From Victivallales bacterium (GTDB lineage Bacteria > Verrucomicrobiota > Lentisphaeria > Victivallales > UBA1829): a DNA stretch of 64,000 nt. The position numbers were made by a program, and so were the translations under genes. The notes under the pieces were generated by a model, which was given only the letters and a program-made list of their open reading frames with translations, made no database searches and was not told the origin of the DNA. Positions 44,134-54,648 of this stretch are shown piece by piece. Location of the stretch: positions 1 through 64,000 of the forward strand of contig JAEEQN010000001.1 in NCBI GenBank assembly GCA_016285345.1. The letters run 5' to 3'. The stretch's first letter is position 1, and each line of letters opens with the position of its first letter.

Positions 44134-45375
44134 ATGATTCCCGTTGTTATCACAGGCCGTGGTCTGGTCACCCCGATCGGAATGAGTCTGGCCGAAAATT
44201 TGGAGTCTCTGAAAACCGGAAAAATCGGGATTACGCGGGTTCCGTTCTGGCAGGAGCTTAATCTGGACTCGCAGGTCGCCGGCGTGGTGAATCTCGAAGG
44301 GTTCGAATGTCCTGCGTTTGACCGCAAACAGCTCCGGTACATGACGCAAAGCGGCATCATGGCTGTGGCCGCCGCATATGAAGCCATTACCGAGGCCGGC
44401 TATACCATGGAGACGCTTCCCGGCTCGAAAATGGCCGTGATCACGGGTTGCGGCGGCAGCAGTTATTCCGAGTATTACAAGTCGATCGTAACTTATGAAC
44501 GGACGCATTCGACGCGCAAGATCTCCCCGTTCAGCATCCCGCGCATCATGCCGTCGTCCGCCGTCGCCAACCTTTCGCTGGTCTACAAGATCGGCGGCGA
44601 GAGCTATGATGTCAGCTGCGCCTGCACAAGCGGCGCGGTGGCCCTTATTCAGGCGTTCCGCCTGATCCAGTCCGGCGCGTACGATATCGTCATGGCGGGC
44701 GGCTGCGAGGAACTCGCCTGGCAGCAGGCCCTCGGATTCGGAGCGATGCATGCGCTTTCGAGCAATTTCAATGAATATCCTGCGAAGGCCAGTCGTCCGT
44801 TCGACAAGCAGCGCACCGGATTTGTGTTGTCCGAGGCGGCAGGCATCATGATCCTGGAGAGCGAAGCCCACGCGAAAGCGCGCGGCGCGAAGACCTATGG
44901 CCGCATCAGCGGCTATGCCTGCAACAGCAACGCCTGCGACATGGTCGCTCCCAGCCGCGAAGTTTCCGCGGCGGTCATGTCCGATGCCATCGCCAGTGCC
45001 AACCTCAAGCCGTCCGATATCGACTACGTCAACACGCACGGCACGGGCACTCCGGTCGGCGATCCCGTCGAAGTCGACGCCCTGAAGGCAGTGTTCCACG
45101 AACACGGTGCGTCCCCGATGATCAACAGCACCAAGTCCCAGACCGGTCACCCGATCGGGGCCGCAGGCGCGATCGAACTGATCTTCTGCACCCAGATGAT
45201 GGAGCATTCCTTCGTCAGCCCGTCCGTCAACGCGGATGACATTGAAGAATCCATGGCCTGGGCCGACATCGTGCGCACGCCGCGCATGAACGTCCCCATC
45301 CGCCACGCGCTCAGCAACAGCTTCGGATTCGGCGGCACCAACGCCGCGATCATCGTTTCCCGCGACGACGCCTGA
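44134..45375 (+). CDS. Beta-ketoacyl-[acyl-carrier-protein] synthase (FabB/FabF family)
   Basis: 413 residues. The condensing-enzyme triad is intact: Cys in DVSCACTSGA (about 162), His in NTHGTGTPVGDP (about 302) and His in KSQTGHPIGAAGAIE (about 337). The C-terminal part (SFVSPSVNADDIEE) looks nearer to FabB than to FabF. It elongates acyl-ACP with malonyl-ACP in fatty acid synthesis or in an unusual lipid pathway. No ACP or reductase gene is adjacent. Transcription is from its own promoter, and dus follows 10 bp later. Confidence 0.93.
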   Translation: MIPVVITGRGLVTPIGMSLAENLESLKTGKIGITRVPFWQELNLDSQVAGVVNLEGFECPAFDRKQLRYMTQSGIMAVAAAYEAITEAGYTMETLPGSKMAVITGCGGSSYSEYYKSIVTYERTHSTRKISPFSIPRIMPSSAVANLSLVYKIGGESYDVSCACTSGAVALIQAFRLIQSGAYDIVMAGGCEELAWQQALGFGAMHALSSNFNEYPAKASRPFDKQRTGFVLSEAAGIMILESEAHAKARGAKTYGRISGYACNSNACDMVAPSREVSAAVMSDAIASANLKPSDIDYVNTHGTGTPVGDPVEVDALKAVFHEHGASPMINSTKSQTGHPIGAAGAIELIFCTQMMEHSFVSPSVNADDIEESMAWADIVRTPRMNVPIRHALSNSFGFGGTNAAIIVSRDDA

Positions 45376-45385
45376 GGTTAGTTCC

Positions 45386-46405
45386 ATGCCCCCCGAGCTT
45401 TACCCGCCGGGTGCGGCCGTCATGGCGCCCATTGCCGGGCACACCGACATCCCGTTCCGCCGCATGATACGGCGGTTCGGCTGCCGTCATGCGTTCACCG
45501 AAATGATCGACGCCGGTTCCCTTGTGTTTCAGGGGGAGAAGACGCTCCGGCTTGCGCAACGCGGTTCCGACGCGGGCTTCCTCGGCATCCAGCTGGTCGG
45601 CTCCGATCTCCCCACGCTCAAACGCGCCGCCGAGATCATCAACGACATGGATTTCGACGTGCTGGACTTCAACCTCGGCTGTCCCGCGCCGAAAGTCGCC
45701 CGCAAATGCGAGGGGATCCGGTTTGCGCTGGAGGACCCGGACGGAGCCGTCCGCGCGTTCGAGACGCTCGTTTCCGCCTCGCGTCTGCCCGTCACCGCCA
45801 AGACGCGGATTCAGGACGAATCCGACCCCGTGCCGACCGTCGCGTTCTGCCGTCGTCTGCGCGACGCGGGCGCGAAAGCCATTACGGTCCACGGCCGCCT
45901 CATGCGCAATTTCTATTCCGGCCCGGTCTTTTACGGGATCATTTCCGCGGTCCGCGAATCGCTCGACATCCCGGTGGTCGCCAACGGCGGCGCGATGGAC
46001 GGCGCGTCGTTCCGCATGCTTCTGGAGAAAACGGGGTGTTCCGCCGGCATGGTCGCGCGCGGCGCGCTCGGCAATCCGTGGATCTTCCGGGAGATCGCCG
46101 ATCCGTCCGCGCCTCCGCCGGACGTGGCGGAGTTCACGGAGACCATCCGCGTGTACATGGAAGATATGCTGGACTGCTACGGACCGGAGTTCGCATACGT
46201 CGTGGCGCGGAAATCCCTGCTGGAATTTCTGCGCGGACGCGGCTATCCCGGCGCGCTTCGGGCTTCGATTTCATATCTGGATTCCGCCGACGCGTTGAAT
46301 AGATTGCTCGACGCGGTCGCCGAGGGGCCGACCGAACGCTACATTGAGAATCTGAACCTGCATCCCGAATCCGTCGAACGGAAACTCGTCCGCAGTCATT
46401 CGTAA
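45386..46405 (+). CDS. dus: tRNA-dihydrouridine synthase
   Basis: An FMN-dependent enzyme that reduces uridines in the tRNA D-loop. The 339 residues begin at MPPELYPPGAAVMAPIAGHTD. The FMN site is seen in MAPIAGHTDIPFRR and VVANGGAMDG. The catalytic Cys is in FNLGCPAPKVA (about 99), and AITVHGR, GMVARGALGNPWIF and TAKTRI are typical. It overlaps nothing and follows the ketoacyl synthase by 10 bp. It converges with smpB at a shared hairpin. Confidence 0.94.
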   Translation: MPPELYPPGAAVMAPIAGHTDIPFRRMIRRFGCRHAFTEMIDAGSLVFQGEKTLRLAQRGSDAGFLGIQLVGSDLPTLKRAAEIINDMDFDVLDFNLGCPAPKVARKCEGIRFALEDPDGAVRAFETLVSASRLPVTAKTRIQDESDPVPTVAFCRRLRDAGAKAITVHGRLMRNFYSGPVFYGIISAVRESLDIPVVANGGAMDGASFRMLLEKTGCSAGMVARGALGNPWIFREIADPSAPPPDVAEFTETIRVYMEDMLDCYGPEFAYVVARKSLLEFLRGRGYPGALRASISYLDSADALNRLLDAVAEGPTERYIENLNLHPESVERKLVRSHS

Positions 46406-46423
46406 AAAAGAGACAAAATAGAA

Positions 46424-46447
46424 CGCCGGGCGGAATCAGCCCCGGCG
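46424..46447 (-). terminator. Probable terminator of smpB
   Basis: CGCCGGG (46424-46430) pairs with CCCGGCG (46441-46447); the smpB stop lies in the loop. On the minus strand TTCTATTTTG follows. It may also serve the converging dus gene, but there the T tract is absent. Confidence 0.5.
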
Positions 46448-46927
46448 TCTGGCGGCGATGGCGCGCCGCATATCCATGTCGTCCTGCTTGCGGCGGAGCG
46501 TCTCGCGTTTGTCGCCGAACGTTTTGCCGCGCGCGAGGCCGACTTCGACTTTCACGTGCATGCCCTTCAGGTACATTTTCAGGGGGATGAGCGCGTAGCC
46601 CTTTTCCTTGACCTTGTTGGCGAGGCGCAGGATTTCCTTTTTGTGCATCAGGAGCTTGCGGGGGCGTTTCGCCTCGTGGTTGAACCGGTTGCCGAACGCA
46701 TAAAGCGAGATGTGGATACCGTAGGCCAGCAGTTCGCCGTTTTCAATCCGGGCGAAGCAGTCCTGAAGCTGGACGCTGTGACCGCGGCAGCTCTTGACCT
46801 CGGTCCCGACGAGCACGATCCCCGCTTCGCAGGTCTCAATGATCTCGTAATCATGGAACGCCTTGCGGTTGCGCGCGATGACGGGATCGTTGCTGTTTTT
46901 CGCGTTGTCTTTCTTTGCCGAGGCCAT
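46436..46927 (-). CDS. smpB: SsrA-binding protein SmpB
   Basis: SmpB binds tmRNA and is essential for rescue of stalled ribosomes. The 163 residues hold the family body: NRKAFHDYEIIETCEAGIVLVGTEVKS, YGIHISLY, RPRKLLMHKKEI, GYALIPLKMYLKG and VEVGLARGKTFGDKR, with the basic C-terminal tail (DMDMRRAIAARRRG) that folds in the ribosome channel. It is 17 bp downstream of dnaJ, in the grpE-dnaJ-smpB operon. The tmRNA gene is not in the window. Confidence 0.97.
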   Translation of the reverse strand: MASAKKDNAKNSNDPVIARNRKAFHDYEIIETCEAGIVLVGTEVKSCRGHSVQLQDCFARIENGELLAYGIHISLYAFGNRFNHEAKRPRKLLMHKKEILRLANKVKEKGYALIPLKMYLKGMHVKVEVGLARGKTFGDKRETLRRKQDDMDMRRAIAARRRG

Positions 46928-46944
46928 GGTGCTGTCCGGTTCGG

Positions 46945-48156
46945 TTATGTGTGCAGGAATTTCGCGGCTTTCGCGCGGAATTCCGCCTGTTTCGGGTAGT
47001 TCGCGCCGGTCAGCCCGAGCGAGGCGATCGCCTTCTTTTGTTCGTCAGTCAGGCCGGACGGGATTTCCACGAGGATGCGGACGATCTGGTCGCCGCGCGC
47101 GCCGCCCTTCAGCGCGGGCACGCCCTTGCCGCGCAGGCGCAGCATCGTCCCGTTCTGCGTGCCGGGGGCGATCTTCATGCGGGTGCGGCCGGAAATGGTC
47201 GGCACGTCCACGACGCCGCCCTGGAGCGCGCATTCGAGCGTGATCGGCAGTTCGCAGATCAGGTCCTGTCCCTTGCGTTCGAAGACGGCGTGGGGGCGCA
47301 GTCCGATGATGACGTAGAGATTGCCCGCCGGACCGCCGCCCGTGCCGGGTTCGCCCTGGCCCGCGACGCGCAGTTTGGAGCCTTCATCGACTCCGGGCGG
47401 GATATGGATCTGGAGCTCCTTGTCCACGCGCATCACGCCGCGTCCGCCGCAGCGCTTGCACGGATGCATGATAACGCTGCCGGTGCCGTGGCAGGCCGGA
47501 CACGCCTCCTGCTGCTGGAAGAACCCCTGGCCGGACACGATGAATCCGGAGCCGCCGCAGGAGGGGCAGGACTTGCGCGTGGAGCCGGGTTCCGCGCCGG
47601 AACCCCCGCACGCGGTACAGGTCTCGTCCTTGGCGAGGCGTATCTTCTTGTCCGCGCCGAGGATGGCGTCTTCGAGGTCGATCTCCACGCGGCAGTTCAG
47701 GTCCGCGCCCTTGCGCGCGCCGGACGCCGAACGACGCCGCGCGCCGCGGCCGTTTCTCATGCCGCCGAGCAGGTCGTCGAACGAGAATCCGCCGTCGCCT
47801 CCGCCGAACACCTGGCTGAAGATGTCGCGCGGGTCGGAGAAGCCGGAGAAATTGAAATTGGACGAGGAGAACCCGCCCGGGCCGCCCCCGCCGAAGCCGC
47901 CCGCGCCGGGACCGTAGCCCTGGCCTCCGGTCCGTTCGAAGAGATCGGGTCCGAACTGGTCGTACTGTTTGCGCTTCTTGTCGTCGCTGAGGACTTCGTA
48001 GGCGCGGGAGACTTCCTTGAACTTCTCCTCGGCGGCCTTGTCCCCGGGATTCTTGTCCGGATGGTATTTGACGGCGAGCTTGCGGTACGCCTTCTTGATT
48101 TCGTCCGCGGACGCCGTTTTGGATATTCCCAATATGTCGTAATAATCCTTCGCCAT
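46945..48156 (-). CDS. dnaJ: Chaperone DnaJ
   Basis: DnaJ delivers substrates to DnaK and stimulates its ATPase. The 403 residues show the J domain with HPD ([10 protein letters not shown], about 31-40), a long Gly/Phe-rich linker (about 75-110), and the zinc centre with four CxxCxGxG repeats (about 175-240). The C-terminal peptide-binding domains follow. Its ATG is about 80 bp downstream of grpE, with smpB 17 bp behind it. DnaK is not encoded here, so it is elsewhere. Confidence 0.97.
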   Translation of the reverse strand: MAKDYYDILGISKTASADEIKKAYRKLAVKYHPDKNPGDKAAEEKFKEVSRAYEVLSDDKKRKQYDQFGPDLFERTGGQGYGPGAGGFGGGGPGGFSSSNFNFSGFSDPRDIFSQVFGGGDGGFSFDDLLGGMRNGRGARRRSASGARKGADLNCRVEIDLEDAILGADKKIRLAKDETCTACGGSGAEPGSTRKSCPSCGGSGFIVSGQGFFQQQEACPACHGTGSVIMHPCKRCGGRGVMRVDKELQIHIPPGVDEGSKLRVAGQGEPGTGGGPAGNLYVIIGLRPHAVFERKGQDLICELPITLECALQGGVVDVPTISGRTRMKIAPGTQNGTMLRLRGKGVPALKGGARGDQIVRILVEIPSGLTDEQKKAIASLGLTGANYPKQAEFRAKAAKFLHT

Positions 48157-48237
48157 GAATGTTACCTCAAATTGCCTGAATATATGGACCCGCCGTCGGC
48201 TTCCGGTCTCCCGGCGCTTCCGGCGGATCCGGCCTGC

Positions 48238-48924
48238 TTATTCTCCGTCCTTCTTTTCCGCGTCTTCAGCGGCGGCGGCCGGGCCGGAGCTGACCACGAC
48301 CATCGCGGGTTTCAGCAGACGCGAACCGCACTGGTAGCCGCGGCTCCACTGACGGATCACGGTCCCGTTCGGCACGGTGTCGGAGGGTTCTTCGGCGACC
48401 GCCTCGTGCAGGGCGGGGTCGAACGGCTTTCCGGCGGCGTCGATCACGGTGATGTCGAGGTCGGCGAACGCCTTGTCGAATTCCTTCTGGATGATCTCCA
48501 TGCCCTGGATCAGCGATTCGAGCGAGTTCGATTTCCCGGCGGCGGCCACGGCCATCGTGAAATGGTCGAAGACCTGCAGGAACGGGAAGACGGTGTCCTG
48601 CGTGGTGTTGTAACGCACGTTCTCCATCTCCTTCGCCAGGCGTTTGCGCTGGTTGTCCATCTCGGCGAGGGCGAGGAGGCGGAGACGCTCCGCCTCTTTC
48701 AGTTTCTCCTCGGTTTCCTGAAGCTTTGCTTCCAGCTTTTCGATCTTGGCGCACTCCGCCTCGTACTCGAAGTTCGCGTCGGCCATCGCGGACGCCGCGG
48801 CCTGCGTTGCTTCATCGAACGCCGCTTCGCCTTTCGGCTCCATGGTCGGCATTTCGCGTGCCTCGGCGGCCGCGTCGGCTTCTATTTTTTCGGCATGGTC
48901 GATGCCGCGTTTCTTATTGTGCAT
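48238..48924 (-). CDS. grpE: Nucleotide exchange factor GrpE
   Basis: GrpE releases ADP from DnaK. The 228 residues have a long helical N-terminal region (about 50-110, coiled coil), the conserved LALAEMDNQRKRLAKEMENVRYNTTQ segment, LQVFDHFTMAV and the beta-wing (GKPFDPALHEAVAEEPS, VIRQWSRGYQCGSRLLKPAMVVVS). The first gene of the operon, it has its own sigma-70-type promoter at the end of clpB. Confidence 0.96.
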   Translation of the reverse strand: MHNKKRGIDHAEKIEADAAAEAREMPTMEPKGEAAFDEATQAAASAMADANFEYEAECAKIEKLEAKLQETEEKLKEAERLRLLALAEMDNQRKRLAKEMENVRYNTTQDTVFPFLQVFDHFTMAVAAAGKSNSLESLIQGMEIIQKEFDKAFADLDITVIDAAGKPFDPALHEAVAEEPSDTVPNGTVIRQWSRGYQCGSRLLKPAMVVVSSGPAAAAEDAEKKDGE

Positions 48925-48959
48925 GATCTCTCTCCGGATTCTGATATATTTGACGTTTT

Positions 48960-48983
48960 AATATAGCGTGCGAATCGTTTTTT

Positions 48984-48987
<4 letters not shown>
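48960..48987 (-). promoter_or_regulatory. Promoter of grpE-dnaJ-smpB
   Basis: On the minus strand TTGAAA (48987-48982), 16 bp, TATATT (48965-48960). The -35 box includes the clpB stop codon. Confidence 0.75.
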
Positions 48988-51578
<2,591 letters not shown>

Positions 51579-51640
51579 AATCGCGACTCCTTTTGTTTTG
51601 ATGGTTGATTTGATGTGTGTTGAATATGCCGACTGCAATC

Positions 51641-51658
51641 AAGCAACTTGCGTGCCAA
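51641..51658 (-). promoter_or_regulatory. Sigma-54 (-24/-12) promoter of clpB
   Basis: On the minus strand: TTGGCACG, four bases, TTGCT. The -24 GG and -12 GC pairs are exactly spaced and match the YTGGCACG-N4-TTGCW consensus at every fixed position. The predicted leader to the clpB ATG is about 50 nt with a good ribosome site. No TTGAAA-type promoter is seen in this leader. Confidence 0.75.
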
Positions 51659-51711
51659 GAATTAAAATATTGCATAATCAATCGGTTACAATGATAATGA
51701 TGATATTGAAT

Positions 51712-51728
51712 TGAGACAAAGTGTCTCA
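51712..51728. promoter_or_regulatory. Proximal upstream activator site of clpB
   Basis: TGAGACA-AAG-TGTCTCA, a perfect 7-bp inverted repeat, centred about 90 bp upstream of the predicted start site, where bacterial enhancer-binding proteins usually bind. Confidence 0.6.
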
Positions 51729-51734
51729 TATTGG

Positions 51735-51767
51735 TGTCCCAATCGCCCAAGTGAAACTTTTGTCTCA
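51735..51767. promoter_or_regulatory. Distal upstream activator site of clpB
   Basis: TGTCTCA at 51761-51767 with an imperfect left partner TGAAACT at 51752, plus a TGTCCCA half-site at 51735-51741. The right half-sites lie at 51722, 51735 and 51761, that is at steps of 13 and 26 bp. The second site is about 40 bp from the first. Confidence 0.45.
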
Positions 51768-51858
51768 TATTCGTATTTGAATTCTTTCAGGATGGACGTA
51801 TATGACATGAATGCACGAATAGGACAAATGGAAAGAGAAAATGATCGTTTCCCCTCTC

Positions 51859-51909
51859 CAAGTTTTCAGTTAAGGAACTTGTTTTAACTGAAACTTGCGC
51901 GTATGCGCG
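51859..51909 (+). repeat. Structured intergenic repeat A, copy 2
   Basis: A hairpin of 14 bp with one bulged T (51859-51873 with 51884-51897), directly followed by the small GCGC-GTAT-GCGC hairpin. 51879-51909 matches the reverse complement of 1370-1400 at 30 of 31 positions. It lies in the 603-bp divergent gap between clpB and gltA (51579-52181), which is AT-rich and otherwise holds only the clpB and gltA control sites. Confidence 0.8.
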
Positions 51910-52076
51910 GAAAGGGTGTCAATCGTTTCTTCCTCATCATTTTTTCATCGGAACATGTATGCATGGGGAAGCTTTCTCTGAGTTTCTGATTCGTAAGAAT
52001 TTGGATGACAGTGCCTGAAAATAGTCCCAGGAGCCCGCTCTTTCCATCTATTTCCCATATTTATACTGCTTTCCGC

Positions 52077-52105
52077 TTGATTTTTTCGCGTGCGGGGTGT
52101 ACATT
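52077..52105 (+). promoter_or_regulatory. Promoter of gltA
   Basis: TTGATT (52077-52082), 17 bp, TACATT (52100-52105) preceded by GTG. Confidence 0.65.
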
Positions 52106-52181
52106 ATTCAGTTTATATGTTTTTCCATACAGTTTTGCAACAACGAACGGCCCGAAACAACACGAGAGAGGAGGCTGCACG

Positions 52182-53456
52182 ATGGCGAGTGAATTCGCGA
52201 CACTGTCCATAAACGGACAGGACATTAAGTTGCCGATCATTGTCGGGACCGAGGGCGAAAAGGCGATCGATATCACGGCCCTCCGCAAGACGACCGGCTG
52301 CCTGACGTTCGACCCCGGCCTGATGAACACCGCGGTCTGCCGCAGCAGCATCACATACGTGAACGGAGAAAAAGGCATCCTGTGCTATCGCGGGATTCCG
52401 ATCGAGAGACTTGTGGCGGACGAGAAACTCCGGTTCGTCCACATCGCGTACCTGCTGGTCCACGGCGAACTGCCGAGTCCGGAGGAGGCGCGCGCGTTCT
52501 CCAAGCTCCTGAACGTCAACTCCTTGCTGCATGAGGATATGCGCCATTTCTTCGATCTGTATCCGCGCGGCGCGCACCCCATGCACATCCTCTCGACCAT
52601 GATCAACGCCCTGGCGGTGTTCTATCCGAACGTCGACCTGCTGTCGTTCCGCGAGGACATCGACACCTCGACGGCGCGCCTGATCTCCACGGTCCGCACG
52701 ATGGCGGCCTTCGCGTACAAGAAGAGCATCGGCGAACCGGTTGTGTATCCGCGCTACGACCTGTCCTACTGTGCGAACTTCCTGAACATGATGTTCGATT
52801 CGCCGGTCATGCCGTACGAGATCTCCGAGGAGGCAGTGCGCGTGCTGAACGTCCTGCTGATCCTCCACGCCGACCACGAACAGAACTGCTCGACCACGAC
52901 GGTCCGCACGATCGGCAGCACGCAGGCGAACCTGTACGCCACGATCTCAGCCGGCGTGTCCGCGCTCTCCGGCCCGCTCCACGGCGGCGCAAATCAGGAA
53001 GTCATCGAGATGTTCCGCCGCATCGAGCATGACGGCAACGTGAAGAAGTTCTTCGACCGCGTGAAGGACCGCAACAACCCGGAACGCCTCATGGGCTTCG
53101 GACACCGCGTGTACAAGACGTTCGATCCGCGCGCCAAAATCATCAAGGCCGAATGCGAACGCTATTTCTCGAAACGCCGTGTGACCGATCCGCTGCTCCA
53201 GGTGGCGTTCGAGGTTGAAAAGGCCGCCCTCGGCGACGACTATTTCGTCTCCCGCAACCTCTACCCGAACGTTGACTTCTACTCCGGCATCCTCTATCGT
53301 GCGCTCGGCATCCCGGAGAAGATGTTCACCGTGATGTTCGCGCTGGCGCGTCTGCCCGGCTGGATCGCCCACTGGCGCGAGATGATCGGCAACAGCACCC
53401 GCATCGTGCGCCCGCGTCAGGTATATGTCGGCAAAAAATGTGACATTCAGGCTTGA
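52182..53456 (+). CDS. gltA: Citrate synthase GltA
   Basis: GltA condenses acetyl-CoA with oxaloacetate. The ATG at 52182 (MASEFATLSINGQ) has GAGAGGAGG about 9 nt upstream; the frame extends upstream to 52005 only through non-coding sequence. The 424 residues show the type II citrate synthase core: YRGIPIERLV, LHADHEQNCSTTTVR (active-site His), GPLHGGANQEV, MGFGHRVYKTFDPRA (His and Arg) and the late NVDFYSGILYRALGIP with the catalytic Asp. In an anaerobe it would serve glutamate synthesis via an incomplete or reversible cycle. Confidence 0.96.
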   Translation: MASEFATLSINGQDIKLPIIVGTEGEKAIDITALRKTTGCLTFDPGLMNTAVCRSSITYVNGEKGILCYRGIPIERLVADEKLRFVHIAYLLVHGELPSPEEARAFSKLLNVNSLLHEDMRHFFDLYPRGAHPMHILSTMINALAVFYPNVDLLSFREDIDTSTARLISTVRTMAAFAYKKSIGEPVVYPRYDLSYCANFLNMMFDSPVMPYEISEEAVRVLNVLLILHADHEQNCSTTTVRTIGSTQANLYATISAGVSALSGPLHGGANQEVIEMFRRIEHDGNVKKFFDRVKDRNNPERLMGFGHRVYKTFDPRAKIIKAECERYFSKRRVTDPLLQVAFEVEKAALGDDYFVSRNLYPNVDFYSGILYRALGIPEKMFTVMFALARLPGWIAHWREMIGNSTRIVRPRQVYVGKKCDIQA

Positions 53457-53481
53457 AAACGCCGCTTTCGCGGTGTAAATT
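53453..53481 (+). promoter_or_regulatory. Promoter of the YcfL-like lipoprotein / hisI / murB-ddl unit
   Basis: TTGAAA (53453-53458), 17 bp, TAAATT (53476-53481) preceded by GTG. The -35 box contains the gltA stop codon. Confidence 0.7.
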
Positions 53482-53539
53482 ACTCACCGGAATACAAATC
53501 AAACATTTATTTAGAAAATAAAACCGAAAGGAAACAACC

Positions 53540-54238
53540 ATGAAACTGTTCTCCATTCTGACGGCTGCCGCATGCGCCCTGGTCGTTTCGGCCTGCGCCT
53601 CCACTCCCGCCCCGACCGATGAACGCGTCCACGTGATGGAAGCAAACGAAGCAGCGGAAATCCAGCCCGGCAACATCTGCATCTCCGCGGAAGCCGCGAA
53701 TATCTTCACGTTCCGCGACGTCGAGAGCGAGATCAACGAAAACGGCTATCTGGCCGTGCGCGTTTTCGGCAAGACCTGCGAACTCTCCGCCCTGAAGTGG
53801 GCGTTCTTCGGCGACATCGACTATGAATTCGCCTATCGCTTCTACTGGCTCGACGCAGACGGCAACCTCGTTTCCGAACAGGAAGCCTTCCGTCCGCGTT
53901 CGACCACCCCCGGCAATCCCGTGCGGTTCGTCGGACATGCTCCGACCGAGGAGTGCCGCGGCTACGCGTTCGAGCTGTGCATGGCCTCCGAGATTCCGTC
54001 CGTCTCCGACAATGCGGAACCCGCCGACAGGGAAACCATCGAATCCGAGGCCGCCGCAGAATCCGAAGCCGCCGCGGAGTCCGAAGCAGCCAAGGCCGAA
54101 AAGGAAATGATCGAGGGAATCGTTCCCGATCTTCCTGAGCAGAATGTTACCGGCGACAAGCAGGACGTCAAGGTCATCGGCATCCCGGACAAGGACGCCG
54201 ACTCCGTTCCGAAGGCTGTCCCCGCGGATAAAGAATGA
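53540..54238 (+). CDS. YcfL-like (DUF1425) lipoprotein
   Basis: 232 residues. The lipobox LVVSAC puts the lipid-bearing Cys at 19, so it is a predicted outer-membrane lipoprotein. Residues about 50-150 form a beta-sandwich of the YcfL type (GYLAVRVFGKTC, YEFAYRFYWLDADGN, VRFVGHAPT). A tandem Glu/Ser/Ala-rich stretch of three ESEAA units (about 171-187) and a Pro/Asp-rich end follow. Function is not known; YcfL is near LpoB in other bacteria, a peptidoglycan synthase activator. Here a murB-ddl gene is in the same unit, which is suggestive. Confidence 0.72.
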   Translation: MKLFSILTAAACALVVSACASTPAPTDERVHVMEANEAAEIQPGNICISAEAANIFTFRDVESEINENGYLAVRVFGKTCELSALKWAFFGDIDYEFAYRFYWLDADGNLVSEQEAFRPRSTTPGNPVRFVGHAPTEECRGYAFELCMASEIPSVSDNAEPADRETIESEAAAESEAAAESEAAKAEKEMIEGIVPDLPEQNVTGDKQDVKVIGIPDKDADSVPKAVPADKE

Positions 54239-54270
54239 CCCCGCCACGCACCGATTTGGACTGAATTACC

Positions 54271-54648
54271 ATGATCGAACTTGATTTCAAGAAGAGCGGC
54301 GGCCTTATCCCTGCCATCGCCCAGGACTGGAAGACCGGCGAGGTCCTTATGCTCGCCTACATCAACGAGGAATCCTGGAAGGAGACCCTCAAAACCGGAC
54401 ACGGCGTCTACTGGTCCCGTTCCCGCTCCAAACTCTGGCACAAGGGCGAAGAGTCCGGCAACGTGCAGATCGTGAAGGAGATCCTGGTGGACTGCGACGC
54501 CGACACCGTGATCTTCAAGGTCGAGCAGGTCGGCGGCGCCGCCTGCCACGAGGGCTATCACACCTGCTTCTTCCGCAAGGTCGTCGGCGACACGCTGGAA
54601 GTCGTTGGAGAACGTGTCTTTGATCCCAAGAAAGTTTACAAAAAGTGA
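54271..54648 (+). CDS. hisI: Phosphoribosyl-AMP cyclohydrolase HisI
   Basis: HisI opens the purine ring of PR-AMP in histidine synthesis. The 125 residues, a stand-alone form without HisE, have the metal and active-site segments [36 protein letters not shown] and [13 protein letters not shown] with the zinc cysteines. The ribosome site is weak. It overlaps the murB-ddl frame at its 3' end by about 30-44 bp depending on the start chosen there. Confidence 0.96.
   Translation: MIELDFKKSGGLIPAIAQDWKTGEVLMLAYINEESWKETLKTGHGVYWSRSRSKLWHKGEESGNVQIVKEILVDCDADTVIFKVEQVGGAACHEGYHTCFFRKVVGDTLEVVGERVFDPKKVYKK

Noticed and set aside
51712-51728. CIRCE/HrcA heat-shock operator for clpB.
   Set aside because: The palindrome TGAGACA-N3-TGTCTCA shares neither arm sequence nor spacer with CIRCE (TTAGCACTC-N9-GAGTGCTAA).
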